From positions 1 through 20,630 of the forward strand of contig CAJUIJ010000023.1 in NCBI GenBank assembly GCA_910586175.1: a DNA stretch of 20,630 nucleotides. The letters run 5' to 3'. The notes below the pieces were generated by a model. The model was not told the origin of the DNA, ran no database searches, and worked only from the letters and a program-made list of their open reading frames with translations. Positions 6,811 through 13,277 of the stretch are shown piece after piece (position 1 is the first letter of the stretch; every line of letters begins with the position of its first letter). The translations under genes and the position numbers were made by a program. The DNA is from an uncultured Muribaculaceae bacterium. Its GTDB lineage: Bacteria > Bacteroidota > Bacteroidia > Bacteroidales > Muribaculaceae.

Positions 6811-8656
6811 TATCATTAGACTTTTGCCCGACTCCGTAGCCAACCAGATTGCGGCGGGTGAGGTGATACAGCGACCGGCCTCTGTCATCAAGGAGTTGGT
6901 CGAAAATGCGGTGGATGCCGGTGCCACTGAGATTAATATAGTAATCAAGGATGCCGGCAAGACTCTTATACAGGTTATCGATAATGGTTGCGGCATGTCG
7001 GAGATGGATGTGCGGATGGCTTTTGAGCGTCACGCCACTTCCAAAATACGTCAGGCCGACGATCTCTTCTCGCTCCATACCATGGGCTTCAGGGGTGAAG
7101 CCCTTCCCTCCATTTGCGCTATATCGGAAGTGGAGGTCAAGACTCGTCTCGAAAGTAATCCGATGGGCACACGCCTGTTGATTCTCGGCTCCAAGGTGAT
7201 TGAGCAGGAGCCTTGCGTCTGCGAGAAGGGTACAGTGATTTCTGTGCGCAAGATTTTTTTCAATGTGCCGGCGCGTCGCAAGTTTCTGAAGAGCGATAAT
7301 GTGGAACTCTCCAATATAATGCGTGAATTCGAACGACTTGCGCTTGTCAACAACAATATACGTATGCGCATCGATACCGGCATAAAGCAAATAGACCTGC
7401 GTGCCGCCTCTCTGCGCTTGCGCATAGAGGACATATGGCGCAATTCGCTCAAGTCTGACCACCTGATACCGGTCGATGTCGACACTTCGCTTGTAAAGAT
7501 CGAGGGTTTTGTGTCAAGACCCGAGTTTGCGCGTCGCCGCAATCCGCTTCAATATCTGATTGTGAATGGCCGCAATATGCGTCATCCTTATTTCCACAAG
7601 GCTATAATGAGCTGCTATGATAATCTCATTGCCTCTGACACGATGCCTTGCTATTTCATAAAGTTTCAGGTTGACCCTTCCACTATCGATGTCAATATTC
7701 ATCCTACCAAAAATGAGATTAAGTTTGAATATGAGCAGCAGATATGGCCCATACTCGTGTCGGCGGTGAAGACGGCTTTGGGCAAATTCTCCGCTGTGCC
7801 GAGCATAGATTTCTCAATCGATGCTCTCCCGGTTGAGCCTTTCATGCCCGGTGACGCGCCTCATGCCCCGCGCATGGATTATCGTAATGATTACAATCCT
7901 TTCAAGTCAGAACGCGACAACATGACCCATGTGGAGTCTGACTGGCAGAAACTATATGAAGGTTTTAGCACGGGGCGCGTTTATACCCCTCCTGTGTCGA
8001 TAATGCAATCTGAACCCAATGCCGGTTCGGTGCCTCAGTTGCTACCTCTGGTCGATGATATAGAGACGGAGGAAGGTCCGCGTGTATGCATGCAGATTGC
8101 CGATAAGTATATCGTGACTTCCTCGCGCGAAGGTCTGTTGGTCATAGATCAGCATCGCGCCCATGTCAAGATACTGTATGAGGAGTATATGGCACGAGCA
8201 TCACGTCAGGAGATTATCTCTCAGCGAGTCATGTTTCCGGAATCAATAACTCTCGACGAATCGCAAAGCGCAGCTCTTGAAGGCATTTCAGAAGAATTGC
8301 GTAATCTTGGTTTTACTTTGGAATATGAGTCTGACATGAATTGGCTCATAACGGCAATGCCTCCGCTTCCTCCGCGCACCAATGCCAAGGATGTGATTTT
8401 GCGCATTCTTGACTCCGTGGCTGAGGATTCAGTGAATTATGGCAAAGAGCAGGATTTGCGTGGCTCTATAAAGAGTCGCGTGATGCTCTTGGCCGCGAGG
8501 TCGGCGGCTATTCGCGGTGGCCAGACTCTCTCGGAGGTTGAGATGAAGAATGTAGTGGAATCACTTTTTGCACTCCCTGACCCTTCGTTTACCCCAAGCG
8601 GAAATCCTATCTATACGCTATTCGACGACAACCGCCTATCCAAACTTTTGAACTGA
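6803..8656 (+). CDS. mutL: DNA mismatch repair protein MutL
   Basis: A 617-residue protein. The GHKL ATPase domain is complete: ELVENAVDAGA at 31-41 (Glu31 general base, Asn35 Mg-binding), DNGCGM at 60-65, RHATSKI at 76-82 and GFRGEAL at 95-101. A linker of about 340-420 leads to the C-terminal dimerisation domain. MutL connects MutS to downstream repair steps. In endonuclease-type MutLs the C-terminal domain carries DQHAxxExxxxE and CPHGRP motifs. Here the first reads DQHRAHVKILYE (from residue 449), with Val in place of the first Glu, and the second position reads TPSGNP (597-602), so metal-binding nuclease residues look absent. I recall a similar pattern in other Bacteroidales MutLs, but did not check it. 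The start ATG overlaps the end of the OstA-like gene by 8 bases. Confidence 0.95.
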   Translation: MSDIIRLLPDSVANQIAAGEVIQRPASVIKELVENAVDAGATEINIVIKDAGKTLIQVIDNGCGMSEMDVRMAFERHATSKIRQADDLFSLHTMGFRGEALPSICAISEVEVKTRLESNPMGTRLLILGSKVIEQEPCVCEKGTVISVRKIFFNVPARRKFLKSDNVELSNIMREFERLALVNNNIRMRIDTGIKQIDLRAASLRLRIEDIWRNSLKSDHLIPVDVDTSLVKIEGFVSRPEFARRRNPLQYLIVNGRNMRHPYFHKAIMSCYDNLIASDTMPCYFIKFQVDPSTIDVNIHPTKNEIKFEYEQQIWPILVSAVKTALGKFSAVPSIDFSIDALPVEPFMPGDAPHAPRMDYRNDYNPFKSERDNMTHVESDWQKLYEGFSTGRVYTPPVSIMQSEPNAGSVPQLLPLVDDIETEEGPRVCMQIADKYIVTSSREGLLVIDQHRAHVKILYEEYMARASRQEIISQRVMFPESITLDESQSAALEGISEELRNLGFTLEYESDMNWLITAMPPLPPRTNAKDVILRILDSVAEDSVNYGKEQDLRGSIKSRVMLLAARSAAIRGGQTLSEVEMKNVVESLFALPDPSFTPSGNPIYTLFDDNRLSKLLN

Positions 8657-8683
8657 AACAACGCAAGTTGCTATGGAAGAACA

Positions 8684-8769
8684 ATTTCCAAATCACCCAC
8701 TCCCTCATACATGCACAGGATTAAGTAGTGATTTGGAAATCTCCGGTCTATAAGGGGTGATTTGGAAAT
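8684..8769. repeat. Inverted pair of a GGGTGATTTGGAAAT repeat in a convergent gap
   Basis: ATTTCCAAATCACCC (8684-8698) is the exact reverse complement of GGGTGATTTGGAAAT (8755-8769). A third related copy, GTGATTTGGAAATC, lies between them at 8728-8741. The 15-base arms could form a long stem with a 56-base loop in transcripts from either side. The pair sits between mutL (+) and the LRR gene (-). The same GATTTCCAAATC core occurs again at 18152-18163. Confidence 0.85.
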
Positions 8770-8774
8770 CACCC
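8755..8774. repeat. Near-perfect palindrome between mutL and the LRR gene
   Basis: GGGTGATTT (8755-8763) and AAATCACCC (8766-8774) are perfect inverted arms around GG. As RNA it forms an 8-pair stem with a TGGA or TCCA tetraloop. It could help end transcription from both convergent genes, but no T-tract follows on either strand. It belongs to the repeat family described for this gap. Confidence 0.7.
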
Positions 8775-8798
8775 TTCCATATGTGGACTTCTGAATTG

Positions 8799-10109
8799 TT
8801 ATCTGAGATTCACTATTTTTTCTGTTTTGTTGCCTTGCTTTATGATATAGATTCCCTTAGGGGCATCATCGATTTGCTCAATTGCAGACTCAATATTTGC
8901 AGCAGACGCAATTTTTTGTCCATCAAGTGAGTAAACCGTGGCAGGCACTTCTGTCGCATCCACGGCAATTCCTGAAACTCCGGAGAGTGAGCTCGACTTG
9001 TGGATGTAGTATTGTAACTTGTTACCGTCAAATTCGTAGCTGATAAGTGCCTTGTCGCCGGCTACTGTATATTCACCTTCCGCGTTAGGCTTTACTACAC
9101 GTGCAGATTCAGGGTCATAAACCTCAGTCGGTTCAGAAATCACAGCACCGGGTATACGGGCCGGGGTCAGTGTAAACCTGAATGCTTCTCCCTCTGCCGA
9201 CTTACGCTCCGGTTTCATGATGCTGTTGAGGTTGACAACCATGTTGGCGGTGTGCTCCTTGACATAGTCTGCAATAGCAGGTGCGCAATATATTTTGCGG
9301 CTTCCGACCTCATCCAAAAGCCCATCGCTATATTGCTTTGCGTATGTGGAATAGTCGTCCCAAAGAATGAATACCAAATCCAGTTTTTTACAATCCAAGA
9401 ATGCATTGGTGCCAAGGTGAGTCATCTTGTAAGGGAGTACAATCTGCTTAAGGTTCTGAGCATTGTAAAATACAGAGCTGGTGATGTTGATACCCACGGG
9501 AAGCGCGAACTCGGTCATGGTGTAGCAAAATGAGAAGGCATTGTTGCCGAGGTAATATAGTTCATCGCTGAAAGTCATGTTCTTAAGCATATCGCAATTC
9601 TCGAAAGCGAAGTAGTCGATATATGTCACCTTCGGCAAATTCACAGTTTCGAGAGCAGAGCAATATGAGAAGGTGCGGTTTTCTATTTTTTCCACATTTT
9701 CGAAAGAGGCCTGTTTCAGTTCCTTGCAATTTGTGAAAGCTGATTCGCCGATGGTTGTAACCTGAGTGGTGCCATATATGTTTGTCATGGCTGAGTTACC
9801 TAAGAATGCGCGGTTGCCGATTGTGGTGATATGCTCGCCGAGGATTACGCTTGTAAGTTTTTTCTGATTGGCAAATCCCTTTTCGGCAATATTTGTAACC
9901 TTATACACATTGCCGCTCTGATCTTTAACGGTCGCGGGAATGGAAATGCTCTCTACATCGAGATTCTCTTTGATGGCCGATACAGTGGCAGTCATGTCAT
10001 CGTTCAGTTCAAATTGGAGATTTCCATTGTAGATGGTCTCGGCATTAAGTTGCGTGGAAGCGAGCAGCGCAGCCGCGACCATGAATTTTGAATGTAATGC
10101 TTTAGTCAT
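8799..10109 (-). CDS. Secreted BspA-like leucine-rich-repeat protein
   Basis: A 436-residue protein. The signal peptide (MTKALHSK, then hydrophobic, ending LNA near residue 23) fixes the start at 10109. A longer frame from 10169 would add an unlikely Cys- and Phe-rich leader and cross the promoter. From about 70 to 260 it has repeats of the LRR_5/BspA type, with the recurring pattern of IG or IE, then AF or TF, then C or N and L. The C-terminus (about 375-436) has the VYSLDGQKI ... PKGIYIIKQGNKTEKI pattern common at the end of secreted Bacteroidales proteins, related to type IX secretion-tail-like domains. An extracellular or surface location is likely. BspA-like proteins often mediate adhesion, but the ligand here is unknown. 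It has its own promoter. Confidence 0.85.
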   Translation of the reverse strand: MTKALHSKFMVAAALLASTQLNAETIYNGNLQFELNDDMTATVSAIKENLDVESISIPATVKDQSGNVYKVTNIAEKGFANQKKLTSVILGEHITTIGNRAFLGNSAMTNIYGTTQVTTIGESAFTNCKELKQASFENVEKIENRTFSYCSALETVNLPKVTYIDYFAFENCDMLKNMTFSDELYYLGNNAFSFCYTMTEFALPVGINITSSVFYNAQNLKQIVLPYKMTHLGTNAFLDCKKLDLVFILWDDYSTYAKQYSDGLLDEVGSRKIYCAPAIADYVKEHTANMVVNLNSIMKPERKSAEGEAFRFTLTPARIPGAVISEPTEVYDPESARVVKPNAEGEYTVAGDKALISYEFDGNKLQYYIHKSSSLSGVSGIAVDATEVPATVYSLDGQKIASAANIESAIEQIDDAPKGIYIIKQGNKTEKIVNLR

Positions 10110-10147
10110 AATAAATATAGTGTTGAAAATTTTTGCAAACATTTTTG

Positions 10148-10178
10148 CAAAAATACAACACCAATCCATTTACAACAA
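10148..10178 (-). promoter_or_regulatory. Promoter of the LRR protein gene
   Basis: On the minus strand, TTG (10178-10176), a 20-base spacer and TATTTTTG (10155-10148) match the Bacteroidota consensus. The start site would be near 10141, about 30 bases before the ATG at 10109, which agrees with the shorter start chosen for the gene. Confidence 0.7.
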
Positions 10179-10203
10179 GCCATAAAGACCAATCAAAACC
10201 GAT

Positions 10204-10231
10204 ATAGACTCACAATAGACTCACAATAGAC
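10204..10231. repeat. Short tandem repeat, 11-base unit
   Basis: ATAGACTCACA occurs twice in tandem (10204-10214, 10215-10225) followed by a partial third copy ATAGAC. It lies just upstream of the LRR gene promoter. No function is evident. Confidence 0.8.
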
Positions 10232-10260
10232 CGGCAATTTACCGAATATTTCTTATTGCC

Positions 10261-10349
10261 GTCGACGGAGTCTCCTTCCTCCCTGTGGCATCGCGATAAC
10301 TGCCTCCCAATCGACGCGAAGCCACCGGGAGGGAGGAGCCTCCGGCGAC
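10261..10349. repeat. Long GC-rich imperfect inverted repeat
   Basis: The 23-base arm 10261-10283 (starting GTCGACGGAG) and the arm 10327-10349 (ending CTCCGGCGAC) are complementary at 20 of 23 positions. A partial direct copy of the right end, GGAGGCGCCGCCGACGAC, occurs at 10407-10424 (15 of 18 identical to 10335-10352). This looks like a dispersed extragenic palindromic element or a structured RNA rather than a simple terminator. Confidence 0.65.
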
Positions 10350-10462
10350 GACCCACAAGAATTAAAAATTAGAATTGCTTCGCATCGTTGCATAGCGAAC
10401 TAAAGAGGAGGCGCCGCCGACGACAGCAGTATAGTGATAATAGGGTTGTGTGCATAAAATAA

Positions 10463-10491
10463 ATCAGGGAGGCCCGGAGGGTCTCCCTGAT
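10463..10491 (-). terminator. Intrinsic terminator of malQ
   Basis: ATCAGGGAG (10463-10471) pairs with CTCCCTGAT (10483-10491), and CCC (1073-75 of the block at 10473-10475) with GGG (10479-10481), joined by a G-T wobble around a three-base loop. On the minus strand the stem is followed by TTATTTTATG. It begins 24 bases after the malQ stop codon. Confidence 0.85.
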
Positions 10492-10514
10492 AAGTATGGA
10501 TGGTAAGTTGTGTA

Positions 10515-13190
10515 TTAGCGGTCGGATTCGGCAATCATGCGTGTCACGCTGCTGTTGAATGCGCTTTCGTTCTTCAACTGCTCTACGGTGAGGTGCATGC
10601 GGTAACGCCAGTAATGACGAGGATTAGCGGGCACGTTAATCTGTTCATCAGCCGGGTTGCGGCGACGTAATCCACCATCGATCGACAGCCAGTCCTGAAG
10701 CGGCAGTATGCAGAGCATCGACGGGCTCTTGAGCTGCAACTCTACGATCTTGTTGCAAATCCAAGGCTCAGCGAAATAAGGAGCCTCGCCATACTCATGA
10801 AGCACATGGTTGAAGAAATTCTGTGCCACGCCATGGTCTTCTTCCCACCAGCCGCGTATGCCCGGCATGTCGTGGGTAGAGGTGGTGCAGACACTGTAAT
10901 AAGGATAATGCCAAGTGTCGCCAAACTCTGCCTTCGGATCCTTAGGCATGCGCTGTATCTCAAGGCTCAGAATCTTGAGCTGATTCATCACAGCAGGCAC
11001 GCAGTCAGGAATCATGCCGAGGTCCTCACCGCAGGCGAGCATCGCAGTCGAGTCGAGCAACGGCGGAAGTTTCCACATAGCCTTGCCATACCAGAAGTCA
11101 TTGTGGCGGTGATAGAAGAAGTCATTGTAAAGGCGGTTGAAACACCACTTGGCGTAGTCGCTGAGCATACGGTACTGATAAGTATACTGAGCGGCGATGC
11201 GGGGATGGTAATGTCCCTTCTGATATGGATCCTCGATGAAGAGCACGTCATCGATAATGCCAAGCAGGGCATTCTTGAAACGCTGATTCTTCTCGTTATC
11301 CTCACGCTGAGCAAACACTTCCTCCACCTTTAGCTGAGTGCTGACAAATGGTTTCAGGCAATAGCGGTCGCCACCCACACGGTCAAGAAACTCAGCCTTG
11401 GCCTCCTCAGAGTCATTGCCGAAGAAATCAGTGAGCATCCATTCGAGTATGAGCGGATGAGTCTGCACATCTGCATCAATCCAGAAATCATAGCTGTTGC
11501 GCAATTCCTCGGGCGAGAAGGGCATAGCAGGGTTGAAATAACCCAGCAGACCATGCACCGCGTCAAGAGGAATCTGCCATATGCGGAAGAAACCGAGAAT
11601 ATGGTCAATGCGGTAAAGGTCGAAATATTCCGACATCTTGCGGAAGCGGTCTTTCCACCAAGAGAAGCCATCTTCGGCCATAGCGTCCCAGTTGTAAGTA
11701 GGGAAGCCCCAGTTCTGACCCAACACAGAGAAGTCATCTGGTGGAGCACCGGCCTGGCAGTCCATGTTGAACAGACGGGGATTCTTCCACGCGTCAACGC
11801 TGAAACGGCTTATGCCGATAGGTATATCACCCTTAAGCACCACACCCTTGCTGTGAGCGTAGTCGCATGCCTCGCGGAGCTGCTTGTCAAGATGATACTG
11901 CAAGAAGTAGTGATAGTCAATCTCCTTGCGGTTTTCCTCCACGTAGCGGTTTACCTTATCCTCGTCATATTCGGCATACTCGCCCCACTGGTTATTGTCG
12001 GGAGTATGGAACTGCTCGCGCAGAGCCGACCAGGCTGCGTAGGGGAGAAGCCAATACTCGTTTTTCTCCACAAACTCCTTGTAATCCTTGCGGCGTTTGG
12101 TGCCCGCACCATCCTGAGCGTAAATTTCGCGCAGATACTCGTTCTTTGCATTGTTTACACGCTCATAGTCAATCTCGTCGAGCTTGTTTAGTTCCTTGCG
12201 TATATTCTCATAATACTCCTTGCGGGCTTCATCTTTCAGTTCGCCGACTGCATACGGACGGAGATACATCGGATGCAATGCGAAGATTGAGTTGGCCTTA
12301 TAAGGATAAGAGTCTACCCAAGTGCCGGTCATCGTGGTGTCGTTGATAGGCAGAATCTGAAGTATGTTCTGCTTCGTCATCACACACCAGTCTGCCATCT
12401 GCTTCATGTCGAGGAAATCGCCTACGCCGAAATCCTCCTCACTTCTGATTGAGAATACAGGTATGGCTGTGCCGGCACCTTTCCAAGGACGCTTGGGGTT
12501 GGCAAAACGTATACCGTCGATCACGACACGCTGCATCGGATTCTCAGTCGGTATGCCATATATACGGTTGTTGAGCTGTTCCCATCCAGCCACTGCACCA
12601 TCTTTCTTGCGTACAATAAACTTGTACTCAAAAGGCACTTTGAGTTTAGCAAGGTCGAGGTTTATTTCCCAGATGGGGAAGTTGTGATCGTTGAGCACAA
12701 GAGCCTTCTCGGGGTTCCAGTCGCCAAGATATTCACCCTCGCCGGTCACTGCGAGCACCTCGTCGGGGGCGATGATGGGAGCCTCGATACGTATGCAGAG
12801 TGTGCCGGGAAGCACCGGTAGCTGAGCGTCGCGCTCCTCACGGCGGAAGATGCTCTGGGTGAATGCCGACGAATAGAACGGCTTGTCGGCCGGCATGTCG
12901 AGCCAGTCGTCAAATATCACCACATCATCTACGCCTTCTCCCGAACGGTATCTGCGGGGCGCACCCCATTCGAAACGCCATGCACGGTTATCAGCCTTCA
13001 CCACATAGTAATAATCGAAATCCTCAATGGGCTTGTCGCTCTCGAGTTCGAATTGCCATAGGTCAGGGCTTACCATTTTCATCTCCACACCGTTGCGTGC
13101 ATCGCCACCTCCGAGCTTAGCGGTGGTGCCGCACACCCAAAGGCTTTCACCCCAATTGGTGTGGTAGTTGATGTTAAACGTTATTTTCAT
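10515..13190 (-). CDS. malQ: 4-alpha-glucanotransferase (GH77) with two N-terminal CBM20 domains
   Basis: An 891-residue cytoplasmic amylomaltase that transfers alpha-1,4-glucan segments between maltodextrins. Two starch-binding CBM20-type domains are at about 1-100 (INYHTNWGESLWVCGTT) and 125-215 (TGEGEYLGDWNPEKA). The GH77 catalytic domain follows from about 240. Expected catalytic residues are present: nucleophile Asp529 in YRIDHILGFFRIW, acid/base Glu722 in CGEDLGMIP, and Asp774 in STHDMPG. No signal peptide is visible, so it should be intracellular. This two-CBM20 architecture and length match the DPE2-like form of Bacteroidales. A strong terminator follows it. It lies 87 bases downstream of nrdJ on the same strand, and I see no clear consensus promoter there, so its promoter is uncertain. 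Confidence 0.95.
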   Translation of the reverse strand: MKITFNINYHTNWGESLWVCGTTAKLGGGDARNGVEMKMVSPDLWQFELESDKPIEDFDYYYVVKADNRAWRFEWGAPRRYRSGEGVDDVVIFDDWLDMPADKPFYSSAFTQSIFRREERDAQLPVLPGTLCIRIEAPIIAPDEVLAVTGEGEYLGDWNPEKALVLNDHNFPIWEINLDLAKLKVPFEYKFIVRKKDGAVAGWEQLNNRIYGIPTENPMQRVVIDGIRFANPKRPWKGAGTAIPVFSIRSEEDFGVGDFLDMKQMADWCVMTKQNILQILPINDTTMTGTWVDSYPYKANSIFALHPMYLRPYAVGELKDEARKEYYENIRKELNKLDEIDYERVNNAKNEYLREIYAQDGAGTKRRKDYKEFVEKNEYWLLPYAAWSALREQFHTPDNNQWGEYAEYDEDKVNRYVEENRKEIDYHYFLQYHLDKQLREACDYAHSKGVVLKGDIPIGISRFSVDAWKNPRLFNMDCQAGAPPDDFSVLGQNWGFPTYNWDAMAEDGFSWWKDRFRKMSEYFDLYRIDHILGFFRIWQIPLDAVHGLLGYFNPAMPFSPEELRNSYDFWIDADVQTHPLILEWMLTDFFGNDSEEAKAEFLDRVGGDRYCLKPFVSTQLKVEEVFAQREDNEKNQRFKNALLGIIDDVLFIEDPYQKGHYHPRIAAQYTYQYRMLSDYAKWCFNRLYNDFFYHRHNDFWYGKAMWKLPPLLDSTAMLACGEDLGMIPDCVPAVMNQLKILSLEIQRMPKDPKAEFGDTWHYPYYSVCTTSTHDMPGIRGWWEEDHGVAQNFFNHVLHEYGEAPYFAEPWICNKIVELQLKSPSMLCILPLQDWLSIDGGLRRRNPADEQINVPANPRHYWRYRMHLTVEQLKNESAFNSSVTRMIAESDR

Positions 13191-13250
13191 GTCTTGATTA
13201 TTGAGGTTATTAAATCTTCAATATTTTGATGTAGGTTGGTTTTGTTGGAT

Positions 13251-13276
13251 AATGAAGTTGTTTAAACAACTTCATT
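13251..13276. repeat. Perfect 26-base palindrome between nrdJ and malQ
   Basis: AATGAAGTTGTTT (13251-13263) is followed directly by its exact reverse complement AAACAACTTCATT (13264-13276). It begins one base after the nrdJ stop codon and precedes malQ by about 60 bases. As RNA it would form an 11-pair stem with a tetraloop, but neither side has a T-tract. It may be an nrdJ 3'-end hairpin or a regulator-binding site for malQ. Confidence 0.8.
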
Positions 13277-13277
13277 G

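Larger units (their letters stand above)
10110..10514. other. Non-coding stretch between malQ and the LRR gene
   Basis: About 400 bases without a supported gene. It holds, from right to left, the malQ terminator hairpin (10463-10491), a GC-rich stretch with inverted and direct repeats (10261-10424), a short tandem repeat (10204-10231) and the LRR gene promoter. I see no open frame with coding character. Confidence 0.6.

Noticed and set aside
8684..8774. CRISPR array
   Set aside because: Copies are in both orientations, differ at the ends and are too few and irregularly spaced.
10109..10169. Longer start for the LRR protein at 10169
   Set aside because: It would place the start codon upstream of the promoter's -7 box and put an odd Cys/Phe-rich leader before a normal signal peptide.
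11457..12191. 244-residue plus-strand open frame inside malQ
   Set aside because: It is the complement of the GH77 catalytic domain. The malQ motifs are unambiguous.
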